Source: Chryseobacterium wanjuense (GTDB lineage Bacteria; Bacteroidota; Bacteroidia; Flavobacteriales; Weeksellaceae). Taken from it: a stretch of DNA of 64,000 bases. Positions 1-9,885 of the stretch are shown here, one piece after another. The notes under the pieces are model-generated. The model ran no database searches, was not told where the DNA came from, and saw only the letters and a program-made list of their open reading frames with translations. Made by a program: the position numbers and the translations under genes. Location of the stretch: the NCBI RefSeq assembly GCF_900111495.1, contig NZ_FOIU01000001.1:124001-188000 (forward strand), written 5' to 3'. Within the stretch, counting starts at the first letter, position 1. Each line of letters starts with the position of its first letter.

Positions 1-873
1 ATCAGCATCAGAAATCATGTGTTAATGACTTTCGAAAAACTGATTATCGAGAAAAGCCGAAGCGACGACGGAAACTGGAATATCGTTATCGTAGGAAGCG
101 GTCCGACGGGAGTAGAATTAGCCGGAGCTTTTGCGGAAATGAAAAAAGAAATTCTTCCGAGAGACTATCCGTATATGAATTTTGATCATCTTAAAATCAT
201 TCTGATAAGCTCTACAGAAAAACCATTAGCGGTAATGAGTCCTGAAGCTCAGGAAAAATCTGAAAAATATTTGAAAGATTTAGGAGTAACATTCCTGAGT
301 CAGGAATATGTTACAGATTACGACGGCGACAAAGTGTACATGAAAAGCGGGAAGAGCATTCCTTCTAATAATGTAATCTGGGCAGCAGGTGTGACGGGAA
401 ATGTGGTAGATGGTTTTTCTCAGGAGAATTTAATGAAAAACAGATATATAGTCGACAGATATAATAAAGTAAAAGGCTACGAAAATATTTATGCAATCGG
501 GGATATTGCCTACATGGAAACACCAAAATATCCGCAGGGTCATCCGCAGGTTGCCAACGTAGCGATTAATCAGGCAAAAAATTTAGGAAAAAACCTTTTA
601 AAGAAGGGTGTTAATGATTGGGTAGAATATGAATATGATGATAAAGGTTCATTGGCAACCATCGGAAAACACAGGGCTGTTGTAGATTTACCATATATAA
701 AATTCCAGGGATTTCTGGCATGGTATTTCTGGATGTTTTTACACTTGATGTTGATTTTAAGTGTAAGAAATAAACTGGCGGTGTTCTTCAACTGGATGTG
801 GAGCTACTTCAATAAAGATTCTTCTTTACGATTAATAATTTTGCCCAATAAGAAAAACGAAACATTACAATGA
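1..873 (+). CDS. ndh: Type II NADH dehydrogenase (NAD(P)/FAD-dependent oxidoreductase), 5' partial
   Basis: The single-subunit NADH:quinone oxidoreductase family oxidises NADH and passes electrons to menaquinone at the inner membrane without pumping protons. The frame is open to the left edge (ISIRNH precedes a GTG at 19), so the gene is cut by the window and that GTG is not its start. Visible are the second dinucleotide-binding fold ([17 protein letters not shown]), the VIWAAGV segment and the FAD-contacting YAIGD motif. The last 90 residues hold two hydrophobic, tryptophan-rich stretches that fit a membrane anchor. The stop overlaps the trmD start as ATGA, so the two genes are translationally coupled. 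Confidence 0.9.
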   Translation: MSIRNHVLMTFEKLIIEKSRSDDGNWNIVIVGSGPTGVELAGAFAEMKKEILPRDYPYMNFDHLKIILISSTEKPLAVMSPEAQEKSEKYLKDLGVTFLSQEYVTDYDGDKVYMKSGKSIPSNNVIWAAGVTGNVVDGFSQENLMKNRYIVDRYNKVKGYENIYAIGDIAYMETPKYPQGHPQVANVAINQAKNLGKNLLKKGVNDWVEYEYDDKGSLATIGKHRAVVDLPYIKFQGFLAWYFWMFLHLMLILSVRNKLAVFFNWMWSYFNKDSSLRLIILPNKKNETLQ

Positions 874-1547
874 GAATTGACATTATAAGCGTACTTCCGG
901 AATTGATGGAAAGTCCGTTTCAGACTTCTATCTTAAGGAGAGCGATGGATAAAGGATTGGCAGAAGTACACTTTCATCATCTGAGAGATTGGGCCACGAA
1001 CAAGCACAGGCAGATAGACGACGAGCCTTACGGAGGCGGGGCGGGAATGGTAATGATGGTAGAGCCGTTGGACAAGTGCATTTCTGAACTGAAATCTCAA
1101 AGAGAATATGATGAGGTAATTTACCTTACTCCGGACGGGATCACTTTAAATCAAAAAATCGCCAATACACTTTCTATTAAGAATAACCTGATCTTTTTAT
1201 GTGGCCATTATAAAGGAATAGATCAGCGTGTGAGAGATCTTCATATCACGAAAGAAATATCGATCGGTGATTATGTTTTAACGGGTGGAGAGTTGGCTGC
1301 GTGTGTTTTGGCAGATTCTGTGATCCGACTTCTTCCCGGTGTTTTGAATGACGAGCAAAGCGCATTGACGGACAGTTTTCAGGATGATCTGTTATCTCCG
1401 CCGATTTATACAAGACCCGAAGTTTACAAAGGTCTGGAGGTTCCTAAAATTCTTTTAAGCGGAAATTTTGGGAAAATTGAAGAATGGCGTCATGATGAAG
1501 CAATAAGGATTACGAAAGAAAAACGTCCTGATCTGCTAGGAAATTGA
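870..1547 (+). CDS. trmD: tRNA (guanine-N1)-methyltransferase TrmD
   Basis: TrmD uses S-adenosylmethionine to methylate G37 next to the anticodon, which prevents +1 frameshifting. The 225 residues match the usual family length. The trefoil-knot SAM site is present as the [12 protein letters not shown] segment, and HYKGIDQRV and [12 protein letters not shown] are also typical. It overlaps the preceding dehydrogenase by four bases (ATGA). In many bacteria trmD sits with rpsP/rimM/rplS. Here it follows a respiratory gene and is followed by a 370-base AT-rich gap. Confidence 0.97.
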   Translation: MRIDIISVLPELMESPFQTSILRRAMDKGLAEVHFHHLRDWATNKHRQIDDEPYGGGAGMVMMVEPLDKCISELKSQREYDEVIYLTPDGITLNQKIANTLSIKNNLIFLCGHYKGIDQRVRDLHITKEISIGDYVLTGGELAACVLADSVIRLLPGVLNDEQSALTDSFQDDLLSPPIYTRPEVYKGLEVPKILLSGNFGKIEEWRHDEAIRITKEKRPDLLGN

Positions 1548-1914
1548 TCGTTAAAATTTGTTAAATAAGAATTATTTTTCTATTTTTTAAAAAATTAAGT
1601 TTAGAATGGAATAAAAATTGCTCGTATTTGATTTATGATTAAAATTTAGCTTAAATTCATATTGATAAATAATTTTTATTCTAATAAATTTAAGTTTAAT
1701 ATATTTTTTTAATTTTACTTTAATCAGAGATAAAAAAGAATAATTAAAAATTTTAACCTAATATTAGTAAATAGATTTTTATTTTTTGTTAAGAATGGTA
1801 TATTTTGAGTAAGAAATTAATGTGAAAAATATACAAAATAATTAATGATATATTAAAAAAAATAATAAATTTACATTCTGAAGTTGAGATGTAAATTTTA
1901 ATTTTAAGAAATAC
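1548..1914. other. Very AT-rich intergenic stretch
   Basis: About 370 bases, mostly A/T with many short runs of T and A. Every frame is crowded with stops and I see no credible small gene. No clear G/C stem typical of a terminator follows trmD. It may hold promoter signals for the nuclease gene downstream, but I cannot assign one. Confidence 0.5.
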
Positions 1915-1920
1915 GTGTTG

Positions 1921-2865
1921 ATGGAGCTGTTCAGTTTTTACAACGTTGAAAATTTATTTTTACCGGATCCAATGCCGAAACATAAGTTAGACCCCACCAT
2001 ATCGGGGCTTAGGAATTGGGACGAGAAAAAATATCAGAACAAGCTCTTTAAAATATCACACGTCTTTCAGCTGATGAAGGAGGAAAATGGTGTATTGCCT
2101 TTTATGATCGGTTTGTCAGAAGTTTCCGGAAGGAAAGTGTTGGAAGACCTTGTGAAGATGGAACCTTTTAATTCGCAGTATGGAATTGTCCACTACAATT
2201 CTATGGATGAAAGGAATGTAGATGTAGCTTTATTGTATGATATGAATAAGATTGAAGTGGTAGACTCTCAAACTATTACTTTCTTCTTTGAAATAATAAA
2301 AAAAAACACAGAAAACTACGACACAACTAGGGATGTACTTTATTCAAAAGTAAAATATAAAGGAGAGGTCATTAATGTTTTTATCGCGCATCTTCCCTCT
2401 AAGCGTAAGAAAGATATTAATAAACCCAAAAGAGCCTTTATACTTAATGAAATTCGGGGGCGAATTTTGAATTTAGTCAATGAAGAGAAAGAACATGTGA
2501 TTTTGTGTGGTGATTTTAACGAAAACCCAGATGATGAAAATTTAGTAAAAATTCTCTATGATGACGCGCATGGAAAGGTTTTAGAAAACCCTTTTCAGCA
2601 GTTATTTTCCACAAGAAATTATTCTACTTTTCATTATAAATCTGGACTGCTGTTTGACCAGATCATTTTGTCGAAGTCTTTCTTCACAAAACAATCTGCT
2701 CTGCATTTTCAGGACGCGGAAGTATTCCGATCCGAAAAAATCAGCAGCCGGAACAGGAAATTTGAAGGGCGACCCTTCCGAACTTATGCAGGTACACGGT
2801 ATTTGGGCGGATACAGCGATCATTTTCCGGTTTTCGTGAGTTTCAAAAAAGATGGCACAACGTAA
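1921..2865 (+). CDS. Endonuclease/exonuclease/phosphatase (EEP) family protein
   Basis: A metal-dependent phosphoesterase of the DNase I/exonuclease III fold. Family marks are FYNVENLF at the N-terminus (catalytic Asn/Glu region), an IGLSEV segment carrying the metal-binding Glu, HLPSKR, CGDFNENP and the C-terminal GGYSDHFPVFVSF with the catalytic Asp-His. The frame also opens at a GTG at 1915, but I take the ATG at 1921 because MELFSFYNVENLF is the natural domain edge. There is no signal peptide, so it is probably cytoplasmic. The substrate (DNA, nucleotide or lipid) cannot be told. It is followed at 27 bases by the Lrp-type regulator. Confidence 0.85.
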   Translation: MELFSFYNVENLFLPDPMPKHKLDPTISGLRNWDEKKYQNKLFKISHVFQLMKEENGVLPFMIGLSEVSGRKVLEDLVKMEPFNSQYGIVHYNSMDERNVDVALLYDMNKIEVVDSQTITFFFEIIKKNTENYDTTRDVLYSKVKYKGEVINVFIAHLPSKRKKDINKPKRAFILNEIRGRILNLVNEEKEHVILCGDFNENPDDENLVKILYDDAHGKVLENPFQQLFSTRNYSTFHYKSGLLFDQIILSKSFFTKQSALHFQDAEVFRSEKISSRNRKFEGRPFRTYAGTRYLGGYSDHFPVFVSFKKDGTT

Positions 2866-2892
2866 AAACATGAATAATAAAAAAAGTAGAAA

Positions 2893-3363
2893 ATGAAAAA
2901 TTCAAGCAACACAAACTATCATTTAGATTCAATCGACAAGGAAATCATTTACATGTTGATGGACAATGCTAAAACGTCATTAGCGCACATTTCGAAAAAT
3001 GTTGGAATTTCAACAACTGCCGTTCACCAGAGAATTAAGAAACTGGAACATGCGGGTGTGATTGAAAACTCAATTTCATTCTTAAATCCTAAAAAAATCG
3101 GATATAAGGTTATTTCGTATATTGGTGTATTCCTAGATCAGCCAAGCAACTATCCTGATGTGGTAAAATCTTTAAAAGATATTAATGAAGTGGTGGAAGC
3201 TCATTATACAACAGGAAACTATACAATCTTCCTGAAGGTTCTTTGCAAGGATAACGATCACTTGATGCAGATTCTTAGCAAACTTCAGAAACTAAAAGGA
3301 GTTACAAGAACAGAAACTTTCATATCTTTGGAACAAGGTATTTACAGACAATTGAAAGTATAA
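2893..3363 (+). CDS. Lrp/AsnC family transcriptional regulator
   Basis: A 156-residue feast/famine regulator. Residues about 10-60 form the winged helix-turn-helix (DKEIIYMLMDNAKTSLAHIS..., with the recognition helix around STTAVHQRIKKLE). Residues about 75-150 form the RAM/AsnC ligand-binding domain (YIGVFLD...VVEAHYTTGNYTIFLKV). Family members sense amino acids or related small molecules and oligomerise. It lies between the EEP nuclease and deoC with only 6 bases before deoC, so the two are surely cotranscribed. The effector is unknown. Confidence 0.9.
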   Translation: MKNSSNTNYHLDSIDKEIIYMLMDNAKTSLAHISKNVGISTTAVHQRIKKLEHAGVIENSISFLNPKKIGYKVISYIGVFLDQPSNYPDVVKSLKDINEVVEAHYTTGNYTIFLKVLCKDNDHLMQILSKLQKLKGVTRTETFISLEQGIYRQLKV

Positions 3364-3369
3364 CAGATT

Positions 3370-4113
3370 ATGAATATTGCTCAGTATTTGGATTCAACTT
3401 ATTTGAAAACGCCCGCGCAATCAGGGCTTTCAGATGAAGAAACTTTACAGATAGATAAAGATCTTGCTCAGGAAGCGATCGAAAACGGAATTTTTGCCGT
3501 GATGATACGCCCGGATTATGTATCTGAAATCAAAAAATATCTTCTGGAAAGGAATTCAAATGTTGTGGTAGGAACTGTAATCGGTTTTCACGAAGGAACT
3601 TATTCCATCGATGAAAAACTGGCAGAAGCCTCAAAAGCAATAGCTGACGGAGCCGATGAATTGGATTTTGTTATTAATTATAATGCATACCTGAAAGGAA
3701 ATCTGGGCTTGGTAAAAGAAGAATTTGTAAAATGTACACTGTTGTGCGTGCAGCATCATAAAATTGCAAAATGGATTATTGAAATTGCAGCTTTATCTGA
3801 TGAACAAATTGCAGACCTTACTAAAAACATTTCCCATTGGGCAGAAGAGAACTTTTCTGAAAACGACCTGTCAAAAATTTTCGTAAAATCTTCAACGGGC
3901 TTTTATAAAACTACCGGTGAAAAGCCTAACGGAGCAACATTTGAAGGTGTAAAAATAATGCTTGATAATGCCGGGAAACTTCCTGTAAAAGCTGCAGGAG
4001 GGGTAAGAACTCCCGAAGATGCGGAAAAAATGATCACTATGGGCGTAAAAAGAATAGGAACTTCTTCAGCATTGGCTTTAATTAAAAATCAATCTGCTTC
4101 TGAAGGTTATTAA
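3370..4113 (+). CDS. deoC: Deoxyribose-phosphate aldolase
   Basis: DeoC splits 2-deoxyribose-5-phosphate into glyceraldehyde-3-phosphate and acetaldehyde in deoxynucleoside salvage. It is a TIM barrel of 247 residues. The Schiff-base lysine lies in FVKSSTGFY, and the second conserved lysine in VKAAGGVRT. DELDFVINYNAYLKG is the conserved Asp region. A clear intrinsic terminator follows. No other deo genes (deoA, deoD, deoB) are next to it. The Lrp gene immediately upstream could regulate it, which is inference from the 6-base spacing. Confidence 0.95.
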   Translation: MNIAQYLDSTYLKTPAQSGLSDEETLQIDKDLAQEAIENGIFAVMIRPDYVSEIKKYLLERNSNVVVGTVIGFHEGTYSIDEKLAEASKAIADGADELDFVINYNAYLKGNLGLVKEEFVKCTLLCVQHHKIAKWIIEIAALSDEQIADLTKNISHWAEENFSENDLSKIFVKSSTGFYKTTGEKPNGATFEGVKIMLDNAGKLPVKAAGGVRTPEDAEKMITMGVKRIGTSSALALIKNQSASEGY

Positions 4114-4146
4114 TACAAAAATATTTATTTAAGATAATGCAAAAAG

Positions 4147-4178
4147 AAACCCATCAGTATTGATGGGTTTTTTATTTT
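4147..4178 (+). terminator. Intrinsic terminator after deoC
   Basis: A perfect 10-bp stem AAACCCATCA / TGATGGGTTT with a GTAT loop is followed by a T-rich run on the plus strand. It ends the EEP-lrp-deoC unit and sits directly against the 3' end of dusB, transcribed toward it. Confidence 0.9.
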
Positions 4179-5177
4179 TTATGCCTGTTGAGCTAGATAT
4201 TCTGAATAGAACTCTTGAGTTTCTTTGATCAGAGCATCCATTTCCTCTAAAGTAAAGACTTCCAAAAATTTCTTTCTGAAATCTTTAAAGTGAGGAACCC
4301 CACGGAAATAATTGCTGTAATGCTGTCTCATTTCGATCAATCCCAATCTTTCGCCTTTCCATTCTGCACTCCATTCTGCATGTTGGCGAACGGCTAATAA
4401 TCTGTCTGCAATCTCAGGTGCCTGCAAATGTTCCCCGGTTTTAAAGAAATGTTTAATCTCATTAAAAATCCATGGATAACCAATCGCTGCACGACCGATC
4501 ATGATTCCGTCGCAGGCGTATTTTTGTTTGTACTCCAAAGCTTTTTCAGGAGAATCGATGTCACCGTTCCCGAAAATCGGAATTTCAATATTTGGATTTT
4601 GTTTAATTCTTGAAATATGTTCCCAATCCGCTTCACCTTTGTACATCTGCGCACGGGTTCTCGCGTGAATGGTCAGTGCCTTGATTCCGGTTTCCTGAAG
4701 ACGTTCTGCAACTTCATCAATGTTGATGGATGTGCTGTCCCATCCCAGACGGGTTTTTACCGTAACAGGAAGACTGGTAGAACTTACCACGGCTTTTGTA
4801 AGACGAACCATAAGGTCGATGTCTTTCAAAACTCCGGCTCCGGCTCCTTTGCAAACCACTTTTTTTACCGGACATCCGAAATTGATATCTACAAGATCGG
4901 GGTTTACAGTCTCCACAATTCTTGCCGACATGGCCATTGCCTCCTCATCACCACCAAAAATTTGGATTCCGACAGGTCTTTCGTAATCGAAAATATCTAG
5001 TTTTTTTCTACTTTTTATCGCATCACGAATTAGCCCTTCAGAAGAGATAAACTCAGAATACATCAAGTCTGCACCATGCATTTTGCACAGCCTTCTGAAT
5101 GGCGGATCACTTACATCCTCCATCGGTGCAAGCAAAAGCGGAAATTCCGGCAGTTCTATGTTGCCTATTTTTATCAT
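4179..5177 (-). CDS. dusB: tRNA-dihydrouridine synthase (DusB type)
   Basis: An FMN enzyme that reduces uridine to dihydrouridine in the tRNA D-loop using NADPH. It has 332 residues. The start LLLAPMEDVSDPPFRRLC is the FMN-binding barrel entrance, DINFGCPVKKV holds the catalytic cysteine, TIHARTRAQMYKGEADW the conserved His/Arg, and FGNGDI plus GIMIGRAAIGYPW the phosphate-binding end. The C-terminal helical domain (RLGLIEMRQHYSNYFRG) is usual for the family. It is convergent with deoC. Confidence 0.95.
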   Translation of the reverse strand: MIKIGNIELPEFPLLLAPMEDVSDPPFRRLCKMHGADLMYSEFISSEGLIRDAIKSRKKLDIFDYERPVGIQIFGGDEEAMAMSARIVETVNPDLVDINFGCPVKKVVCKGAGAGVLKDIDLMVRLTKAVVSSTSLPVTVKTRLGWDSTSINIDEVAERLQETGIKALTIHARTRAQMYKGEADWEHISRIKQNPNIEIPIFGNGDIDSPEKALEYKQKYACDGIMIGRAAIGYPWIFNEIKHFFKTGEHLQAPEIADRLLAVRQHAEWSAEWKGERLGLIEMRQHYSNYFRGVPHFKDFRKKFLEVFTLEEMDALIKETQEFYSEYLAQQA

Positions 5178-5316
5178 GGCGCAAATTTACAAAATTCTAA
5201 ATTATGTAGTAATAGAGTTTATAAGTAGTAATTATTTGAATTAATAAATTGAATTAAACTGCGTAGAAATGCTTTCAGCATATAAAAAATAATGATTTAA
5301 AAACAAGCAACCAAAA

Positions 5317-8300
5317 CTAAAAACTCGCCTTCACCTGCATACTTCCAATGTGAATTGTTCTGTCTCCAGAATTTCTTCCTTCGTAGTTTAAATTTAATTG
5401 TAAGAAAGAATTGATCGCCTGCTGAATGAAAACACTCCAAACCTGGTTTTTCCCCGGCTTCAGACCATCCAACATCTGGTTTCCGACAATGCTAAAATTA
5501 TTGCCTGTAAAATTATTATTAATGAAAGAAAAATTACCCCTAATTGTGGTTTTTCTGCGCTCCCACTGGATTGTTCCTGTGATATCAAATGCTTTCAGAA
5601 GCTCTTCTCCATCCACTCTGTCTTTTTGACGGAAAGCCGAAGAAAGCTCGGCCTGAATGGCGTCCGTAAACTTATACGTAGCTTTTGGCTTGGTTTCAAA
5701 ATTATTCAAACGGTAATCTCTCGTCTGGAACAACTGCGATGAATTTTGAATATCATGAACGGAATTTTCCCAGTCTACCCGGAATTCTTTGTTAAACCAA
5801 TATCCGATATTTAAGAAATGGGAGGTTTGTTCCCTTTCTTCGTTACTGAAATTGGCATTCACAAGATTGTCATTCGAGATAAAGCGGTAGTTTCCGTTCC
5901 AGCCGGATTTTTCTGTCGGGCTGAACTGTACAGATGCCAGAATATTCTGATTTTTAAGAATCTGGTCATCATTTTTTTCAAAAGGATTTAATACTAAAAC
6001 TCTATCCTTTTTATAGAAAGAGTTTTGTGAATTTAATGAAATATTAAAATTCCAACGTTTTAAAAATTTATTTTCAGAATTAAATACAATGGAAGGATTC
6101 ACAAATAAAGCCAGCTGAATTTTATTCTTATTGGAAGGAATATACCTCACGGAATTCGTATAAACCCGGATGTATTGTGCCAAATCTGAATATTCAGCAA
6201 TCTCAAATTCGTCAAGCTGCTGTACGCCATCGCCATTATAATCTGTCCATTTGTAAATACCTTGTCCGTCCGTTACTTTGATATACTGAAATTCTCTTTG
6301 CGCTTCCTGTCCGTTTCCAAGCTCGTAGAAAGCCTGCAAACGCATACCATTCCTGAAAAGCTGCTGGTTGTAAAGAATATTGCCGACTACAAAATCATTG
6401 TTTCTGGACACATCAATATCCTGATTCTGATAGAAGAATTTTCTGTAGTGGATTAGTGCATTCAGTGTCGTTTTTTCGGTTTTAATGATCTGGCTTTCCG
6501 CCATGAAACCTAAGATATTATTCATGCTCTGAAGCCTGTTGTCACGCACCGAGTCGTTGTCACGCATATACACTTTCGCGAGCAATTTTGTTCTTGTACT
6601 GTCTCCGATTTTCTTTTGAACAAAAATTTCTTTCCAGCTGAAACTGGTGACATCCATAAGCTGGGTGTCGTTGTATTTCTTTTCGTTGTGTTCCATGCTT
6701 CCACCCAATGCCCAGCTTCCTTTTTTGCCGGTATATTCGGTTGAAACACCACCTCGTATGAATTTTGTATCCTGAAGTGTGGCCGTTGTATTCAGGTAAG
6801 ATAAACTACCTTTTGTGAAAAATTTTCCTTTGATCCAGCCAAAATCGAGGTCGTTTTTAATTCCTTTATAAGAATCTTTTTCATCAAGATAATTGATTCT
6901 GTAGTTTAAAGTTGATTTGTTATTCCATTTATTAAGGAAGCTGAAAATAAATCTGTTTTGCGTTCTTCCGCTGAATTCCTGCGTAAGGTTGAAATCTCTT
7001 GAGAATTCCACATCATTGATCCGGTCGAGAATGTGAAACTGACTGTCTATATATTGATATTCAAAATTCGGAGTTCCTTTCCAATTGTTTTTGGAGAATG
7101 TTTTATTTCCGAAAACCCTCCACGCATAGCCGATATTTTGATATGAATCTCTTGAAGAAAATAAATTCACATCATAATTACTCAAAGAAATATCTGCACC
7201 TATTTTTCCGTCTTTTAAAAGATATTCGGAGTTTAAGGAATAGACCTGTGATTTCTCCGGAGAAGGCAGTTTTCTTACGGCTCTGTAATCTCCCTGGTTT
7301 GGCCCGACATATTCAAAAACACGTCCGTTATTGGTGGTTTGTGTAATTTTATAATCACCAAGATTAGCCCCGAAATAGGTGAAAGAAACCGTATAAAGCG
7401 TCTGGGTCGCATCTGTAGAAAATTCGTAATAATTTCCATTAGGATTTTGAATCAGTCGGTAAAGGATTTTGTTCACATCATATTCTGTTACCACACCGGA
7501 CGGAGCGTACATGAGGTTCGGATTGTTTCCTGCTTCAGCAAGAATTTTTTCGTCCTCAGGAGAAAGATTTAAAGAAAGCGGAGCATTTTTGTTGTCATTT
7601 TCCATAAACCAGTTTAATCCCAGTTTTAATTTTTCTCTTTTATGCTCAACTTTTCCTGTGAATAAATATCTTGAATAATTTCTATTGGTATAGTTATAAG
7701 AAATCGTAATGAAGTTCTGCTGGAAAATCGGTCGGAAACTGGTAAAGGTAACTTCACCCGTATTGTAATTAATGATATAATCTTGGTTTTCACCACGCTT
7801 CATTAAAATACCATCAATAAAAACCTGCTCAGAACCTGAGATCAGAGTGATAAACTGCTCGCCGTTTTTCCCAGTAAGACGGTAAGGTCCCTGGTTTCCT
7901 TCAACCCCCTGAAAACGAATTCTGTTGAATTCACTTCGAGCGACACCGGCCGAGATATCTACAAAAGTTTTATTTTCTTTACCGAATTCCGTCTGAAATT
8001 CAAGACCCATGCTTCGTCTCTGGTATTTTGCAAAATAATTTTTAGCTTCTACCAAATCAAGATGTCCGGCTCTGAGGATAGATTTATCCTTAATATTCAG
8101 CTGCATATAGATCTTGTCAAACTCTTCCAGGGTCTGTGTATATCCATCTGCCTGAATCGGTAAGTTGTGATCTGAAATACTGGCCAAAATCGTGACATCC
8201 TTAGAAAGTCTACCTGAAATTTGAAGATCCATCGAACTCTGCACCGATTGTCCCTGATTATTACCAAATGTAATCCCCCGAATAATCGAACCTTTAGAAT

Positions 8301-8565
8301 TAAGTTCTCCTAAAAATCTTTTTTTGTCGTTTCTGGCAAGTACGGCTTCATCTACAATTACCCTGTTGCTGGTTTTTACAAAATCAAGGGTGTCTTTGGC
8401 GAAAATATCCTGTTCAAATTTTGCGGCGAGGATGCTGTCATGCCTGATACTATCCTGCCTGAGACTGTCTTGGGGAAGGTTGGGGTTTTTCCACGTGAAA
8501 ACCTGGGCGTTACCAGAAAATATGCCCATGAAGAGTAACACGAATATTAGAATGTAATTCCGCAA
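5317..8565 (-). CDS. Large secreted or outer-membrane beta-rich protein, function unknown
   Basis: I do not recognise a named family. The 1082 residues start with a signal peptide (MRNYILIFVLLFMGIFSGNAQ). A Ser/Asp-rich linker (DSLRQDSIRHDSI) follows. The rest is a long series of alternating aromatic/polar strands typical of an outer-membrane beta-barrel. It ends SMQVKASF, with the terminal aromatic residue expected of a barrel. Around residues 772-785 a DYNGDGVQQLDEF segment looks like an EF-hand/dockerin-type calcium loop. LFSSRDSYQN and repeated 'YxxxNRNYSR' strands occur in the middle. It is divergent from the small T9SS protein at 8719. A role in envelope assembly or surface display is inference only. 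Confidence 0.7.
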   Translation of the reverse strand: MRNYILIFVLLFMGIFSGNAQVFTWKNPNLPQDSLRQDSIRHDSILAAKFEQDIFAKDTLDFVKTSNRVIVDEAVLARNDKKRFLGELNSKGSIIRGITFGNNQGQSVQSSMDLQISGRLSKDVTILASISDHNLPIQADGYTQTLEEFDKIYMQLNIKDKSILRAGHLDLVEAKNYFAKYQRRSMGLEFQTEFGKENKTFVDISAGVARSEFNRIRFQGVEGNQGPYRLTGKNGEQFITLISGSEQVFIDGILMKRGENQDYIINYNTGEVTFTSFRPIFQQNFITISYNYTNRNYSRYLFTGKVEHKREKLKLGLNWFMENDNKNAPLSLNLSPEDEKILAEAGNNPNLMYAPSGVVTEYDVNKILYRLIQNPNGNYYEFSTDATQTLYTVSFTYFGANLGDYKITQTTNNGRVFEYVGPNQGDYRAVRKLPSPEKSQVYSLNSEYLLKDGKIGADISLSNYDVNLFSSRDSYQNIGYAWRVFGNKTFSKNNWKGTPNFEYQYIDSQFHILDRINDVEFSRDFNLTQEFSGRTQNRFIFSFLNKWNNKSTLNYRINYLDEKDSYKGIKNDLDFGWIKGKFFTKGSLSYLNTTATLQDTKFIRGGVSTEYTGKKGSWALGGSMEHNEKKYNDTQLMDVTSFSWKEIFVQKKIGDSTRTKLLAKVYMRDNDSVRDNRLQSMNNILGFMAESQIIKTEKTTLNALIHYRKFFYQNQDIDVSRNNDFVVGNILYNQQLFRNGMRLQAFYELGNGQEAQREFQYIKVTDGQGIYKWTDYNGDGVQQLDEFEIAEYSDLAQYIRVYTNSVRYIPSNKNKIQLALFVNPSIVFNSENKFLKRWNFNISLNSQNSFYKKDRVLVLNPFEKNDDQILKNQNILASVQFSPTEKSGWNGNYRFISNDNLVNANFSNEEREQTSHFLNIGYWFNKEFRVDWENSVHDIQNSSQLFQTRDYRLNNFETKPKATYKFTDAIQAELSSAFRQKDRVDGEELLKAFDITGTIQWERRKTTIRGNFSFINNNFTGNNFSIVGNQMLDGLKPGKNQVWSVFIQQAINSFLQLNLNYEGRNSGDRTIHIGSMQVKASF

Positions 8566-8652
8566 GCCTTCTTTTAAAATAATTGGTAAAAATAACTAAA
8601 AAATGTTAACGATAAGGGGTTTAGCATCATTAACAAAAAATTAATCCAATTA

Positions 8653-8684
8653 TTGTCTTGTATTGAAAAAATGAAGTAATTTTG
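8653..8684 (+). promoter_or_regulatory. Flavobacterial promoter for the T9SS protein at 8719
   Basis: A TTG at 8653-8655 (-33) is separated by 21 bases from TAATTTTG at 8677-8684 (-7), which fits the Bacteroidota consensus TTG / TAnnTTTG. The start codon lies 35 bases downstream. Confidence 0.65.
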
Positions 8685-8718
8685 TTACGTAAATTATTAA
8701 TAATTAAAATTTTAAATC

Positions 8719-9660
8719 ATGAAGAAAATTTATTCGTTTTTTGCTGCAGTTGGTATGGCTGCTAGTTTTATGGCACAGACAACAGTAGCTTCGGATAATT
8801 TTAGCTACACCGGAGCTTTAAATGCAAATGGATGGGTATCTCACAGTGGAACAGCAGGACAGCTTACAGCAAATGGATCTACAGCAAATTTAGCCGCAGG
8901 AAATTCTGAAGACGTAAACCTTGCTTTTTCTACAGTATATACCATTGCTCCAGGAGTTGTAAACAAAGCAGATTATTCAGCTACAATCAATGTGCCAAAT
9001 GGTACTGGCCTTACTACTACAGGGGATTATTTTTTAATGCTTGGTGGTACAGCAGGTGCATCTGTAACTTTTTTCTACGGAAGATTGTATATTAAAGGAA
9101 GCGCTACAGGATATACATTAGGTGTTTTAAATAACAGTGGAGGAACTGCCACACCGGCTTACGGTACTGAGATTCCTTATGGAACTCCTGCAAATATTAC
9201 AGTAACATATACGATAGATAATTCTGTAACTCCTGCTACTAATGCAGCGACATTACAAATCAACTCTCAACCATTATTGACAAATGCTACAGGTACTTCT
9301 GCAGCGGCGACTCAGTTGGCATCTGTTGCGATCAGAGAGGCTGGTAATGCTTCATCAGGTACAGGAAATATCAGTATTGATAACTTAGTGGTTAGAACAT
9401 ATAGTTCAACTTTAGCGGTTTCGGATGTATCTAAAGCTAAAGGAAACTTGGTTAAAAATACTTTCGTTACCAATGAAGAGATCACTTTCGGAGCTCAGGC
9501 TAAAGATGTGAAAGTGTACAATATGTTCGGACAAGTAGTAAAAACTGCTTCTGTAAAAGAAAACGAATCTTTAAATGTTTCTGAATTACAAAAAGGAAGC
9601 TATATCGTAACAGGTACAGTAAACAACCAGCCTGTTTCTCAAAAGATTTTAAAGGACTAA
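8719..9660 (+). CDS. Secreted T9SS cargo protein with type A sorting domain
   Basis: A 313-residue secreted protein. It has a signal peptide (MKKIYSFFAAVGMAASFMAQ). The Thr/Ala/Gly-rich body of about 210 residues is beta-strand-like and I cannot assign it. The C-terminal 75-residue T9SS sorting domain reads VKVYNMFGQVVKTA...LPKGSYIVTG type and ends SQKILKD. The sorting domain sends the protein through the outer membrane by the type IX system, after which it is usually removed or anchored. The protein at 9886 has a closely similar C-terminus, so the two probably share an origin. A terminator follows. Confidence 0.85.
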   Translation: MKKIYSFFAAVGMAASFMAQTTVASDNFSYTGALNANGWVSHSGTAGQLTANGSTANLAAGNSEDVNLAFSTVYTIAPGVVNKADYSATINVPNGTGLTTTGDYFLMLGGTAGASVTFFYGRLYIKGSATGYTLGVLNNSGGTATPAYGTEIPYGTPANITVTYTIDNSVTPATNAATLQINSQPLLTNATGTSAAATQLASVAIREAGNASSGTGNISIDNLVVRTYSSTLAVSDVSKAKGNLVKNTFVTNEEITFGAQAKDVKVYNMFGQVVKTASVKENESLNVSELQKGSYIVTGTVNNQPVSQKILKD

Positions 9661-9682
9661 TTTAAAAATATTTCAGATATTC

Positions 9683-9718
9683 AAAACAGCCATTTCCAGT
9701 GAAGTGGCTGTTTTTTTT
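9683..9718 (+). terminator. Intrinsic terminator
   Basis: The stem AAAACAGCCATTT pairs with AAGTGGCTGTTTT (one G-T pair), with a short loop and eight T bases after it on the plus strand. Confidence 0.9.
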
Positions 9719-9841
9719 GTTTTAAATTTTTAATAATTAAATAGAATAAATTAATGTAAAAAAGTCATTATAATTTGATTTGTTTTAAATTAAATAAATG
9801 TATATCAGTGTATTGTTGAATTTAATTCACTACTGTGGTAC

Positions 9842-9849
9842 TATTTTTG
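9842..9849 (+). promoter_or_regulatory. -7 promoter element upstream of the LTD protein
   Basis: TATTTTTG matches TAnnTTTG 37 bases before the start codon. TTG at 9816-9818 is a possible -33 element with a 23-base spacer. Confidence 0.5.
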
Positions 9850-9885
9850 TACTCTCTAAGCCATCATCACACAAAATAATTTACC

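Noticed and set aside
1915..1920. GTG/TTG start for the EEP nuclease
   Set aside because: The ATG at 1921 gives the natural domain edge and Bacteroidota prefer ATG when present.
4617..5000. 127-residue plus-strand frame inside dusB
   Set aside because: Antisense shadow of the dusB coding region; composition rich in Cys, Phe and His and no family resemblance.
8665..8700. Riboswitch upstream of the T9SS protein at 8719
   Set aside because: The leader is about 30 bases and AT-rich, too short for a known riboswitch fold.
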